Below, piece by piece: positions 1 through 7,731 of a stretch of 41,099 nt of DNA. Every line of letters starts with the position of its first letter. Within the stretch, counting starts at the first letter, position 1. Source of the DNA: an uncultured Christensenella sp. (GTDB taxonomy: Bacteria; Bacillota; Clostridia; Christensenellales; UBA1750); contig CAOKIU010000014.1 of the NCBI GenBank assembly GCA_948468595.1, forward strand, positions 1 through 41,099, read 5' to 3'. A program made the position numbers and the translations under genes. The notes below the pieces were generated by a model that was not told the DNA's origin, ran no database searches, and was given only the letters and a program-made list of their open reading frames with translations.

Positions 1-2
1 CC

Positions 3-254
3 AACGACAACAAGGTGTATGATTCTTCTTCCATGAAGATCATCGTCACCGCTGGCGAAGTCGTGGATGAGACCGCGACCACCGCTTACACCGTGACCTG
101 CCGCAACCTGAACGTGCGTAAGGGCCCCGGCACCTCTTATGCCAAGGCTGGCATGATCCACCGCGGCGATACCGTTAAGGTTGTCTCCATCGCCAACGGC
201 TGGGCCAAGCTGGACAATGGCACCTACGTTGCATCCAAGTACATTGCGAAGTAA
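3..254 (+). CDS. Secreted protein with bacterial SH3 domain, C-terminal part only
   Basis: The frame is open from the left edge and ends at TAA 252-254, so only the last 83 residues are visible. A short beta-strand stretch (DSSSMKIIV) is followed by a linker and a bacterial SH3 (SH3b) domain: CRNLNVRKGPGTSYAKAG, then GDTVKV, GWAKL and a closing YVASKYI. This is the usual SH3_3 pattern of proteins that bind or act at the cell wall. The next gene ends with the same strand-linker-SH3 arrangement (SPALKIVV, then an SH3b domain), so the two are probably tandem paralogues. SH3b identity is secure; the role of the full protein cannot be judged because its N-terminal part lies outside the window. Confidence 0.85.
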   Translation, partial: NDNKVYDSSSMKIIVTAGEVVDETATTAYTVTCRNLNVRKGPGTSYAKAGMIHRGDTVKVVSIANGWAKLDNGTYVASKYIAK

Positions 255-287
255 TTGATGCAAGCAGGGAACCAGGCTGTGAATAAG

Positions 288-320
288 GAAGGTCCGCATC
301 GAAAGATGCGGACCTTCTTT
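288..320 (+). terminator. Intrinsic terminator after first SH3 gene
   Basis: A perfect 13-bp stem (GAAGGTCCGCATC, 288-300) closes on a GAAA tetraloop and is followed by TTT. It ends transcription of the upstream gene. The AT-rich stretch from about 340 to 509 then carries the promoter of the next gene. Confidence 0.85.
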
Positions 321-439
321 GCGTAGGAGTGATGGAAGGGTGCTCGTACAAAAATCAATACTAAAAGAATTTATTTAATACTTATAGTTAATGTATTCTA
401 AAATAAAAGAGAATTATTGCATATAATACTTACAGAATA

Positions 440-468
440 TTTACTCATTCGGAATTTCATGCTATATT
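440..468 (+). promoter_or_regulatory. Predicted extended -10 promoter for the second SH3 gene
   Basis: TTTACT (440-445), a 17-bp spacer and TATATT (463-468), with TGC directly before the -10. It lies about 40 bp before the start codon in an AT-rich stretch. Confidence 0.5.
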
Positions 469-509
469 TTGGATAAATTCCAGAATTTGACAAATGACAT
501 GAAAGGCGG

Positions 510-1997
510 ATGGGTTTTTGGATGAAGAGAATCTGTGCGGTGATTCTGTCCTTGACTCTGCTCGCGCTTTCCGTCCCGCAGGCGCTTGCGAGCGGCGTGA
601 AGCGCGTTTCCGGCAAGGCGTATAACGTTGAGGTCAAGAGCATTGATGTTGTCTGGAACATGAGTGGTACGTTTAAGGTCGTGGAGACCTTCAAATCCAG
701 CGGGCGCAAGACAAATGTCAACCTCGTTGGCTTTTCGTATGACTATGAGGAGGAACGGCCTGAGGCGGCGGGGAAATTCGTCGAGGATCAGAAGGTGGCG
801 TTGGTCTGCGTTGATGGATTTGAGGAGGCTCTTGGAGAGATTGCCGATGAAAAGAAGGTCTCCATAACCGTGGACGGCGAACCGATTGAGGCCGACGCGG
901 CGACCGATTATGCGGAATACATCGGCTGGCAGAACGTGCATAGCGGCAGTTACGGCGTTGTCTTCCCCATCTTTCTGACGCAGGAGGGCGGACGGCGCAG
1001 CTATACCGTGGTCGTTCGGGCGGATTCATCCACAGGTTGGGAGATCGAAGAGCGCGCGGAAATTGAAATCGATCTAAAGAACGAGCGGCCGGCGAAGGAG
1101 GTGCGGCGAGCGCGAATTGTGAAGATAGAGGGCCGGCATGTGGAAGCCTATCAGGTGAAGGACCGTATATACTTAGAGTATCCTGATGAGCCGTATTATT
1201 GGATAGACGATGCCGAACCATCGGTGGAGATCACGTTCGCGGACGGGGAGGGGCGCAGCATCGAGGGCGCCGTATGGGCAGCGCAGACAAGCTGTGAAGC
1301 GGACGATCCCTCCGGCGCGGCCCTGTATCGAAAGGCGGAAGGGAAGCTCGACGGGGCGAAGGCCGTCTACGCGGTGCGCGCCGGGAGCGACGAAGCCCAC
1401 CGCTCCCATGTCGTCTTTCACTTGGAGACGGAGGGTGCGATCTACCAAACACAGGAATACACGCTAGTTGAGCGCAGAAATGTGCGGCAAAAGGACCCCG
1501 AGGGCATCTATTTTGCGAAGGACAGCATTTCGATTGCCGTGGGAGAGTCCTACGTGCCCGAGGTGTTGGCGGTTTGCGACGGCTTGCCCGTTCGGCAAGG
1601 AGGTACGCAGATCCTGCGGCTGCGAACCGCGGCAGACACACGGGGAAACGTCGTGGAGATCACGCAGGAGAATGCCGTCATTGGCACGAAGCCGGGCATA
1701 GTTTATGTGGAGGCGGAGCTCGTCACCGATGAGGTGCTGGAAAACGACGTGGGCTTGATTCTGCGCAAGGCGTATCGCTCGCCGGCGCTCAAGATCGTTG
1801 TGGAGGAGGCGGTTGCGAGCGCGGATTGGCGCGTGGCCTGCCGCCGCCTCCATGTCCGCTCGGGCGCAGGGACGCAGTATGGGATTGTGGATAGGCTGGA
1901 ACGCGGAGACCGGGTGAGCGTCATTGCCGCCGACGGCGACTGGTTCGAACTGAAGGACGGCGGATACGTCTGCGCAAAATACCTCGCGCCAGCGTAA
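510..1997 (+). CDS. Secreted protein with C-terminal bacterial SH3 domain
   Basis: A 495-residue exported protein. Residues 1-27 form a signal peptide (MKR, then a hydrophobic run ending ALA, with cleavage expected after A27). The middle 400 residues are rich in Glu, Val and beta-strand patterns, like Ig-like or wall-associated domains, but I do not recognise a named family there. The last 60 residues are an SH3b domain (RLHVRSGAGTQYG, then GDRVSV, DWFEL, YVCAKYL), known from cell-wall binding proteins. The start is ambiguous: ATG 510 has AAAGG only three bases upstream, while ATG 522 (MKRICAV) leaves a long spacing; both keep the signal peptide. It follows a probable paralogue and ends at a strong terminator shared with the convergent oxidoreductase gene. 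Confidence 0.85.
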   Translation: MGFWMKRICAVILSLTLLALSVPQALASGVKRVSGKAYNVEVKSIDVVWNMSGTFKVVETFKSSGRKTNVNLVGFSYDYEEERPEAAGKFVEDQKVALVCVDGFEEALGEIADEKKVSITVDGEPIEADAATDYAEYIGWQNVHSGSYGVVFPIFLTQEGGRRSYTVVVRADSSTGWEIEERAEIEIDLKNERPAKEVRRARIVKIEGRHVEAYQVKDRIYLEYPDEPYYWIDDAEPSVEITFADGEGRSIEGAVWAAQTSCEADDPSGAALYRKAEGKLDGAKAVYAVRAGSDEAHRSHVVFHLETEGAIYQTQEYTLVERRNVRQKDPEGIYFAKDSISIAVGESYVPEVLAVCDGLPVRQGGTQILRLRTAADTRGNVVEITQENAVIGTKPGIVYVEAELVTDEVLENDVGLILRKAYRSPALKIVVEEAVASADWRVACRRLHVRSGAGTQYGIVDRLERGDRVSVIAADGDWFELKDGGYVCAKYLAPA

Positions 1998-2024
1998 AAC
2001 CGAGAGCTCGATCTAAACAGGTAC

Positions 2025-2059
2025 AAAAAGGGAAGGGGGTTAACCCCCTTCCCTTTTTT
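2025..2059. terminator. Bidirectional terminator between convergent genes
   Basis: A 15-bp stem, AAAAAGGGAAGGGGG paired with CCCCCTTCCC plus T residues, loop TTAA. T-runs lie on both strands, so it can serve both the SH3 gene and the convergent oxidoreductase gene. Confidence 0.85.
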
Positions 2060-2068
2060 GCTTCGTCG

Positions 2069-3043
2069 TCACATGCAATCGGCGGGGAAGACAATGCCCA
2101 TCTGGCGCCGCGCCTCGTCCATGACCATCGCGGCCTCCAAGGAGGCGCGATCGTGCGCCGAGGTATCGCCGCCGGGGACCATGCGTTGGAAGGCTTCAAT
2201 TTCAAAGCGCATGGAGGAGGGCTCCTTCAGGGTTTCGAGCTCCTGCCGCTGCTGACCGCGCAAGCACAGCGTCAGCTCCTGCGGCACGCTGATACGGCCC
2301 ACCAAGAGGCTTCCCGCCTCGCCCTGGAACTCACTGGGCAGCGCGCCGTCCGCGATCTTGGAGTACAGCAAATCCACGGTAAAATCCTCATATCCCAAGA
2401 TCAGACTGCCGGAGCCGTCCACGCCGCCCGCGAGCTTGACGCCGGCGGCCTGAATGCTTTTTGGCAGTCCGAAGAGCATGACCGCCGGGTGGACGCAGTA
2501 GACGCCAATGTCCATCAGCGCGCCATTGGACAGCTCGGGCTTAAAGGCGTTGAGCACCACACCCTGCTTGAACTTATCATAGCGAGAGGAATACTGACAG
2601 TAGGAAAGCGTGGCGCGCCGCAGCTTGCCCAGCAGGGGCAAGGAGCGCCGCAGCAGATCAAAGGAGGGTTCGAAAACCGATTTCATTGCCTCCAAAAGCA
2701 CGACGTTGTTCTCCTTGGCGCACGCCTGCATCCGGCGTACCTCCGCCGCGTTGCTGGCCAGCGGCTTTTCACAGAGCACGTGCTTTCCCGCGGCCATCAT
2801 GATCAGGGACTGACCGCAGTGCGCGTAGTTGGGGCTGGCGACGTATACCGCGTCCACCTCGCCGCAGGCGGCCAGGTCCTCCAGGCGGTCAAAAGCCAGG
2901 GGCGCGCCATGGGCCTGCGCAAAGGCCTGCGCCCGCTCCATGGTGCGGCTGTAGACCGCCTGGAGGGTAAACCCCTCGCACTTGCGGCCGGCTTCGATGA
3001 ATTTTTCCACGATGGCGCCCGTGCCAATTACGCCAAACCGCAT
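2069..3043 (-). CDS. Gfo/Idh/MocA family NAD(P)-dependent oxidoreductase
   Basis: A 324-residue dehydrogenase of the Gfo/Idh/MocA family, which oxidises or reduces sugars, inositols and related polyols with NAD(P). The N-terminal Rossmann fold starts at once (GVIGTGAI, residues 4-11), and the family's CEKPLA motif is at 91-96 with the usual catalytic Lys93. The C-terminal half fits the family's alpha/beta substrate domain. The open frame extends upstream to 3262, but ATG 3043 is chosen because AAAGGAGGGGG lies at good distance before it and the Rossmann motif starts right after it. It overlaps the upstream amidotransferase-like gene by 16 nt, so the two are translationally coupled. The substrate cannot be told from sequence. 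Confidence 0.9.
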   Translation of the reverse strand: MRFGVIGTGAIVEKFIEAGRKCEGFTLQAVYSRTMERAQAFAQAHGAPLAFDRLEDLAACGEVDAVYVASPNYAHCGQSLIMMAAGKHVLCEKPLASNAAEVRRMQACAKENNVVLLEAMKSVFEPSFDLLRRSLPLLGKLRRATLSYCQYSSRYDKFKQGVVLNAFKPELSNGALMDIGVYCVHPAVMLFGLPKSIQAAGVKLAGGVDGSGSLILGYEDFTVDLLYSKIADGALPSEFQGEAGSLLVGRISVPQELTLCLRGQQRQELETLKEPSSMRFEIEAFQRMVPGGDTSAHDRASLEAAMVMDEARRQMGIVFPADCM

Positions 3044-3732
3044 GCCAATTCCCCCTCCTTTGCGCAAGCGCCGATAAACCAATCCCAAATGGGCATCATG
3101 CCCTCGTCCAGAAGGCGTTCGGGATGCCATTGCGTGGCCAGAATGCGATCGCCGTATTCGTAGGCCTCGATGACGCCATCGTCGCTCACGGCGGAAAGCG
3201 TGAAGCACGCGGCCAGCGTCTCCACCGCCTGATGGTGCGTGGAATTGACGCGAAGATTGCACGCGCCGCCGAAAATGCGCGAGAGCATCGTGCCGGGAAC
3301 AACCTGCACGTTATGGCGCGTCTCGCGGTTTTGGTGCTCGATGACGACCTGAGGACGGTCGAAGATGTGCTGGCAATGCGTGCCGCCCATGGCCACGTTG
3401 AGCACCTGCTCCCCGCGGCAAATCGCCAGGATGGGCTTGCGGCTGGCGGCAAAGGTGCGCGCTAGGAGCAGCTCCGTCTCGTCCCGGTCGGAGGGGACGG
3501 GCACGGTCTTGGGATGCGCAGGGCAGCCCAGCGTTTCGGGACGCAGATCACCGCCGCCCGTGAGCAGCAGACCGTCAAAGTGCTTTAGAAGGTGCTGGGC
3601 ATCCTCCGCGCCGGTCACGCCCACGAGAAACGGCCGGCCGCCCGCCCGCTCCACTGCGTGCAGATAGTTCGCGCCCGGCGTAAACTCATCCCCATAGATG
3701 AGGGATGCAATGGCAATATTCGGCTTGCTCAT
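3028..3732 (-). CDS. Peptidase C26 / gamma-glutamyl-GABA hydrolase-like class I amidotransferase
   Basis: 234 residues of the C26 branch of class I glutamine amidotransferases, which hydrolyse gamma-glutamyl amides (PuuD-like proteins). The nucleophile elbow is ILAICRGEQVLNVAMGG with Cys105; the His/Glu pair is in TQWHPE (His203, Glu205). The N-terminal FDGLLLTGGGDLRP is the usual lead-in for this family. It is the first gene of a two-gene operon with the overlapping oxidoreductase. No polyamine genes are nearby, so the substrate is open. RBS AGAGAGG lies rather far (about 12 nt) from the ATG. Confidence 0.88.
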   Translation of the reverse strand: MSKPNIAIASLIYGDEFTPGANYLHAVERAGGRPFLVGVTGAEDAQHLLKHFDGLLLTGGGDLRPETLGCPAHPKTVPVPSDRDETELLLARTFAASRKPILAICRGEQVLNVAMGGTHCQHIFDRPQVVIEHQNRETRHNVQVVPGTMLSRIFGGACNLRVNSTHHQAVETLAACFTLSAVSDDGVIEAYEYGDRILATQWHPERLLDEGMMPIWDWFIGACAKEGELACGLA

Positions 3733-3770
3733 GGTTAAAAACGACCTCTCTCCATAGGATCTTCCGCCTC

Positions 3771-3799
3771 ATTTTACATGACGCGCGACGTACATGCAA
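3771..3799 (-). promoter_or_regulatory. Predicted promoter for the C26/oxidoreductase operon
   Basis: On the minus strand: TTGCAT (3799-3794), 17-bp spacer, TAAAAT (3776-3771). It is placed about 40 bp before the ATG at 3732. Confidence 0.55.
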
Positions 3800-3887
3800 G
3801 CAGAAAAGTTTCGCCCTGAAGAAATTACCAATGGACGAGAATTCAGGCGTTTATGAAGATTATTGCATAGGATGGAAGAAACATCCA

Positions 3888-3917
3888 TTGAAAACGATGG
3901 GTTTTTAGTGATATGCT
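3888..3917 (+). promoter_or_regulatory. Predicted promoter for the CAP-domain gene
   Basis: TTGAAA (3888-3893), 18-bp spacer, TATGCT (3912-3917), followed by the RBS GGGAGG at 3931-3936. Confidence 0.45.
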
Positions 3918-3945
3918 GTAAAAAACGAAAGGGAGGTAAGACCAA

Positions 3946-4875
3946 ATGTTCAAAATTGCAGCAATTCTTACATCGGCAGCCATCGCTTGCTCCGGCGCGG
4001 CATGCGCCCAGCAGGATAGCGCCGCTTGCCGTATCGCCGCGGCGCGATGCGGGAGGCCCTCGGCCATCGTCGCCCAATGCCCGGATAGCCTGCGCCCCAA
4101 TAACGGATGCCAGATCGGCATCTGGGGTGAAGACGGCATGTTTGACAATAGCTGCGGGTCGCAGAAACATAAGCATTGCTTCCGCAACGGCTGCACCATT
4201 GACCCGGATGCGCCGGCGATTGACCCGGATGCGCCGGCTGTCGATCCGGACGAGCCGGCGATTGACCCAGACGAGCCGGCGATTGACCCGGACGAGCCCG
4301 TTGTCAACCCGGACAAACCCGTAATCGATCCCGATCAGCCCGCGATTGATCCGGACAAGCCCGTTGTCGACCCGGACGAGCCCGCGATTGATCCGGACAA
4401 GCCCGTTGTCGACCCGGACGAGCCTGCGATTGATCCGGACAAGCCCGTTGTCGATCCGGATCAGCCCGGAGATAACCCGGTTAACCAGGACCCCTCCATC
4501 AGCGCGTATGCGCAGGAGGTCGTTCGCCTGGTCAACATCGAGCGTGAGAAGGCGGGCCTGAGCGCCCTGAAGATGGACGCGCAGCTCTCCCAGGCGGCGC
4601 AGAAGCGCGCGGTGGAGATCTCCTCTTCCTTCGCGCACACCCGTCCCGACGGCAGCTCCTGCTTCACCGTGCTCAAGGAGTATGGCATTGCCTATAGGGC
4701 CAGCGGGGAAAACATCGCCAAGGGCCAGACCACGCCGGAGCGCGTGGTGACGGGCTGGATGAACTCCGAGGGTCACCGCAAGAACATTCTCAATGCGAAC
4801 TTCACCACCATCGGCGTGGGATACTACGTCGATAACATGGGCACCGCGCACTGGTCGCAGTTGTTCACCGCGTAA
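3946..4875 (+). CDS. Secreted CAP (SCP/YkwD-like) domain protein with Cys-rich head and 7-residue repeats
   Basis: 309 residues, three parts. Residues 1-22 look like a signal peptide. Residues 15-83 hold nine cysteines (15, 20, 28, 35, 45, 55, 70, 78, 83), which is odd for a bacterial CAP protein. Residues 85-175 are thirteen copies of a 7-residue unit, consensus (I/V)DPDxP(A/V), an acidic proline spacer. From about 180 to the end is the CAP domain: FAHTRPDG, GENIA, and GWMNSEGHRKNILN with the conserved His/Glu residues. CAP proteins are extracellular and occur in sporulating Clostridia and Bacilli, often with unknown ligands. RBS GGGAGG is nine bases before the ATG. Cys15 or Cys20 might make it a lipoprotein, but neither site fits a good lipobox. 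Confidence 0.9.
   Translation: MFKIAAILTSAAIACSGAACAQQDSAACRIAAARCGRPSAIVAQCPDSLRPNNGCQIGIWGEDGMFDNSCGSQKHKHCFRNGCTIDPDAPAIDPDAPAVDPDEPAIDPDEPAIDPDEPVVNPDKPVIDPDQPAIDPDKPVVDPDEPAIDPDKPVVDPDEPAIDPDKPVVDPDQPGDNPVNQDPSISAYAQEVVRLVNIEREKAGLSALKMDAQLSQAAQKRAVEISSSFAHTRPDGSSCFTVLKEYGIAYRASGENIAKGQTTPERVVTGWMNSEGHRKNILNANFTTIGVGYYVDNMGTAHWSQLFTA
4198..4470 (+). repeat. In-frame 21-bp tandem repeat, 13 units
   Basis: Thirteen in-frame 21-bp units encode (I/V)DPDxP(A/V). In the second half a 42-bp super-unit (IDPDKPVVDPDEPA) recurs about three times with very high identity, a sign of recent slippage or unequal recombination. Copy number is likely to vary between strains. Confidence 0.95.
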
Positions 4876-4889
4876 AGCTGATACGCAGC

Positions 4890-4921
4890 AAAGGGAAGGG
4901 GGCGTACCCCTTCCCTTTGTT
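4890..4921 (+). terminator. Terminator after the CAP gene
   Basis: A 12-bp stem, AAAGGGAAGGGG paired with CCCCTTCCCTTT, loop GCGTA, then TTTGTTG. The stem is nearly the same as that of the terminator at 2025-2059. Confidence 0.75.
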
Positions 4922-5009
4922 GCGCGGCGGAAGAAGATTCTCCTAGGCGCTCTTTTGTTTCGCGGCGCAATGCGGTATACTGGAAGAAAAAAAGGGAGGC
5001 GGGGACCCA

Positions 5010-6017
5010 ATGCCGGAGCTGGGCGGAAAAAAGGGACTGCCGCTGTGCGTCCTTGAGGTGCTCAGGGCGCGCTCCACAAAGGATAAGCCCATGACCATGG
5101 CGCAGATTGAGGAAGCGCTGCGCAGTCAGTTCGGCATGGAGGCCGGGCGCAACGCCATTGCCCGCAGTCTTTCTCTCCTGCGAGAGATGGGGTATTCCAT
5201 TCCGTCCGGACGGGGCGGCAAGGGCGCTTACCTGGAGCCGCTCTTTTCGGGTACGGAACTGCGCGTGCTCATCGATAGCGTGCTGCTCAGCCGCTATATC
5301 CCCCAGGAGGAGGCCAAGGCGCTCATTGCCAAGCTAACCAGCATGGGGAGCGCGGGGTTTAGCAACGGCGCGCAGGACATCCACGCCGTGGACAAGTGGT
5401 ATCGGACGCATCACCAGGCGTTTTTCGAGCTTCTGGACGGCCTGAGCCAGGCGGTCCGCACACATGTGCAGGTGCGCTTTGCGTACAACCACGTCGGCCT
5501 TGACGGAGAGCTGACCAGCGACGGACGCCTGCGGCAGGCGCATCCCCTGGCGCTTTTGTGCGCGCAGGGACAGTATTATTTGCTGGCCTGCTACGAAAAA
5601 GAGCGAGAGCTGCGGCATTTCCGCGTGGATCACATCACGGATCTGGCGCTCACCAGCCAGCCGGCGGTGACGCCCTACGAGCTGAGCGAGTTTCGCGGCG
5701 GTGTGGATCTGGCCAAGTACGCGGCGGAACACCGCTACATGTTCAGCGGCGAGCCCATGCGCGTCACATTGCGCATGCCGCAGACCGCCGCGGGGCAGGT
5801 CTTTGACGCCTTTGGCCACCACGCGGAGCTGACCCCGCTGCCGGATGGGAAGTGGATGGAGGTTCGGCTGACCTCCAGCCTTGAGAACATGCGCATCTTT
5901 GCCCTGCAATATGCCTGGGTCTGCGAGGTCGTTGCGCCCGCCGCGCTGCGCGAGATGGTGCGCCAGGATGTGCAGCGCATCGCTCAGCGGTATGAGCGCG
6001 CGCCTGGGGCGGAGTGA
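5010..6017 (+). CDS. WYL-domain transcriptional regulator
   Basis: 335 residues. The N-terminal 80 residues form a winged helix-turn-helix (MTMAQIEEALRSQF, then RNAIARSLSLLREMGY). The middle is a WYL domain (HPLALLCAQGQYYLLACY, then LRHFRVDHI), a ligand-sensing beta-barrel found in bacterial regulators, including those of DNA damage and defence loci. The C-terminal part is the WCX extension. It stands alone, preceded by GGGAGG and a TATACT -10 at 4976-4981 with only a weak -35. No defence genes are next to it, so its regulon is unknown. Confidence 0.9.
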   Translation: MPELGGKKGLPLCVLEVLRARSTKDKPMTMAQIEEALRSQFGMEAGRNAIARSLSLLREMGYSIPSGRGGKGAYLEPLFSGTELRVLIDSVLLSRYIPQEEAKALIAKLTSMGSAGFSNGAQDIHAVDKWYRTHHQAFFELLDGLSQAVRTHVQVRFAYNHVGLDGELTSDGRLRQAHPLALLCAQGQYYLLACYEKERELRHFRVDHITDLALTSQPAVTPYELSEFRGGVDLAKYAAEHRYMFSGEPMRVTLRMPQTAAGQVFDAFGHHAELTPLPDGKWMEVRLTSSLENMRIFALQYAWVCEVVAPAALREMVRQDVQRIAQRYERAPGAE

Positions 6018-6044
6018 GAGGATGATGCCTGAAGAGGGCGTCCC

Positions 6045-6527
6045 TTATTGATAGAACCTCTCCGGGAGCCGCTTGCGCAATAGCGCATATAAAGGCAGGC
6101 CCAGCACATAGCAGACCACGGCCTGGCCCAGCGCGACGGAGCCGATGGCCGGCAAGAGCGGCAGTCCATAGACCGAGAGCACCCAGCCCACGATCAGGCC
6201 GTTTAAAATGACCACCGGCAGCAGTGCGACCCAGGCGGGCCCCCGGCGGAGACGGCGAGTACACAACCCCGCAACGAGCGTGGCCAGCGTGCCAAAGACG
6301 ACGTCCAGGATGCCCGCGCCGCCCGCCAGGTTGGCGATCAGGCAGCCAATTGCCAGGCCCGGCACGGCCTCGGGCATCAACAGGGGCAGGATGGTCAGCG
6401 CCTCGCTGATGCGGAATTGCAGCTGGCCATAGGAAATGGGGGCCAACGCAACGCACAGCGCCGCGTAGACCGCCGCAATCAGCGCGCCGCGCGTGAGGCG
6501 CAGAAGGGCTTTTCTGGTGTTGGACAC
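6045..6527 (-). CDS. queT: QueT family queuosine-precursor transporter
   Basis: 160-residue integral membrane protein of the QueT family (COG4708), predicted to be the S-component of an ECF transporter for preQ1 or another queuosine precursor. The hallmark LAPISYGQLQFRISEAL lies after the first helix, and about five hydrophobic helices follow. The open frame extends to 6629, but the start is GTG 6527: AAGGAGAGG sits seven bases before it, and the extra upstream residues would be translated through the terminator hairpin. A preQ1-I type riboswitch and a terminator precede the gene, which supports the substrate. No ECF energising module is seen in the window, so it probably uses a shared one elsewhere. 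Confidence 0.9.
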   Translation of the reverse strand: MSNTRKALLRLTRGALIAAVYAALCVALAPISYGQLQFRISEALTILPLLMPEAVPGLAIGCLIANLAGGAGILDVVFGTLATLVAGLCTRRLRRGPAWVALLPVVILNGLIVGWVLSVYGLPLLPAIGSVALGQAVVCYVLGLPLYALLRKRLPERFYQ

Positions 6528-6563
6528 GGTGAATCCTCTCCTTAATGGAAGATAAAATGGGTG

Positions 6564-6600
6564 CAAAGAAAAGAGGGAACGGCGACCGTTCCCTCTTAAA
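6564..6600 (-). terminator. Attenuator terminator between riboswitch and queT
   Basis: On the minus strand a 12-bp stem (AAGAGGGAACGG with loop TCG) is followed by TTTTCTTT. It lies after the preQ1 aptamer and before the queT RBS, the expected place for a ligand-controlled terminator. Confidence 0.8.
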
Positions 6601-6648
6601 ACACGACAAAAACCCCGAGCGGGCCCCAATGCGCCGCGCGGCGGTGAT

Positions 6649-6687
6649 CCGTAGTTTTGTTTAACGACGGGATGGTCTCGAACCGTC
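6649..6687 (-). promoter_or_regulatory. preQ1-I type riboswitch aptamer
   Basis: Read on the minus strand: P1 5' strand GACGG (6687-6683), loop TTCGAGACCATC, P1 3' strand CCGTC (6670-6666), then the A-rich tail GTTAAACAAAACTACGG (6665-6649). This matches the compact preQ1-I layout: a 5-bp stem, a C/G-containing loop, and an A-rich tail that folds back as a pseudoknot. A TGC-extended TATAAT -10 lies about 18 nt upstream of the aptamer. Its position before queT fits the known regulation of this family. The call rests on pattern and context, not on a covariance search. Confidence 0.82.
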
Positions 6688-6704
6688 TATGAAATTGCTT
6701 TCCC

Positions 6705-6710
6705 ATTATA
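6705..6710 (-). promoter_or_regulatory. Extended -10 element of the queT leader promoter
   Basis: TATAAT on the minus strand with TGC directly upstream. No good -35 is visible at 17 bp. The start point would fall just before the aptamer. Confidence 0.5.
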
Positions 6711-6795
6711 GCAGACTTGCGCGCGCTTTGTGTTACGATTTGGTGAACAAGCGCGCGGCCCGATCCCCGGGCCCTGGGCCGCCGTGATCAGGAGA

Positions 6796-7485
6796 TCAGC
6801 GATAGGTCACAAAAAAGGATTCGTCCGCCTTTAAATGCACATCCTCCGCGCAGGCGCGGGAAACCTGAATGAACTCCAGAAGCTTGGATTTGTCCGCGAT
6901 TAAGAGGCCGTAGTACCACGCAAAAAAGCGGTCGACGGTCTCCTCCAAGGGTGCGGCCAGCGTCAGACTGGGCAGATCGCGGCAGAACTGCGTCAGCATG
7001 CCGGCCATCAAGGTGGCTTTCAGCTTGACGCCATCGGGGTCGGTCTGTTCGTTTGAGGTAGCCAGGTCGGGATGGCGCTCGCCGAGCAGGCGGCAGAAAT
7101 CCATGCGATCCTGCGATGCGTGGTCAAAATACGCGCCGGTGACGCTGATTTCTCCCGCAAAGCGCGCGACGTGCGGGCAGGTGACGAGCAGCTCCAGCCA
7201 TACGCGCGTGCGGACCATGTCCGCAAGCAGAAGGTTGGCGCGGATGGCGCAGATATGCTCGGAACGCTCGATTTCCCGCTGAACCGAGAATTGCAGCTCA
7301 TAGAGAATTTGCAGCGCCAAGGATTCCTTGCTCTCAAAGTAATAGGTGAACAAGCCCAGTTTGGAGTCAATGTCGGTGACGATGTCCTTGATGGAGGCGC
7401 CGAAATAGCCTTTGGCGGAAAAGTTCTTTTGCGCGGAGGCGTACAGCGCGTCTCGCGTCTCAATTCCGTTGCGGTAGTTTGCCAT
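6796..7485 (-). CDS. TetR/AcrR family transcriptional regulator
   Basis: 229 residues. The N-terminal 50 residues are a TetR helix-turn-helix (RDALYASAQKNFSAKGYFGA, SIKDIV, then LFTYYFESKESL, the usual recognition-helix end). The remaining 180 residues are a helical ligand/dimer domain that I cannot assign to a subfamily. The frame is open to 7689, but ATG 7485 is preceded by AGAGGTG at good spacing and gives the typical TetR start. It has its own strong promoter, and no target gene is divergent or adjacent in an obvious way, so its ligand and regulon are unknown. Confidence 0.9.
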   Translation of the reverse strand: MANYRNGIETRDALYASAQKNFSAKGYFGASIKDIVTDIDSKLGLFTYYFESKESLALQILYELQFSVQREIERSEHICAIRANLLLADMVRTRVWLELLVTCPHVARFAGEISVTGAYFDHASQDRMDFCRLLGERHPDLATSNEQTDPDGVKLKATLMAGMLTQFCRDLPSLTLAAPLEETVDRFFAWYYGLLIADKSKLLEFIQVSRACAEDVHLKADESFFVTYR

Positions 7486-7539
7486 GCGGACACCTCTTTT
7501 TGTCGTTTTATCCCATACGCCCATTGTTTTACGAAATTC

Positions 7540-7568
7540 AGTATAGCATAGGCTTTTTTCTCGGTCAA
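7540..7568 (-). promoter_or_regulatory. Promoter of the TetR gene
   Basis: Minus strand: TTGACC (7568-7563), 17-bp spacer ending in TGC, TATACT (7545-7540). Confidence 0.75.
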
Positions 7569-7617
7569 TTGCGTTTGGCGCGTGCGGCGGGCGTTTTTTT
7601 CGTGCCGTCAATAGAAA

Positions 7618-7634
7618 AACAATATCCAATTGTT
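7618..7634. promoter_or_regulatory. 17-bp inverted repeat upstream of the TetR promoter
   Basis: AACAAT-5-ATTGTT, a perfect 6-bp dyad about 50 bp upstream of the -35. Its size suits a TetR operator, but it is not within the promoter, so assignment is tentative. Confidence 0.3.
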
Positions 7635-7663
7635 CAAACTTTAGTATTTTGTCGCATAAAAAG

Positions 7664-7724
7664 GCGTCCCTCCATAGAGGGACGCGCAAAAAAATAAGAC
7701 GCCCGTTTTTCGGGGGCGCCTCGG
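7664..7724 (-). terminator. Two tandem terminators after the HPr-like gene
   Basis: On the minus strand the first hairpin (about 7699-7723, an imperfect GGCGCCC/GGGCGTC stem) is followed by TTATTTTTTTT. The second (7664-7685, perfect 9-bp stem GCGTCCCTC) is followed by TTTTTA. Together they isolate the HPr-like gene from the TetR gene. Confidence 0.8.
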
Positions 7725-7731
7725 GGAAAAG

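Noticed and set aside
4198-4470. CRISPR array
   Set aside because: The 21-bp repeats are contiguous, in frame and without unique spacers; they encode a protein repeat. No CRISPR array is present in the window.
3769-5010. Minus-strand open frame of 413 codons with a repeated RIDNGLVRINRG-like stretch
   Set aside because: It is the complement of the CAP gene's in-frame repeat; the repeat is read in the other direction and gives an artefact.
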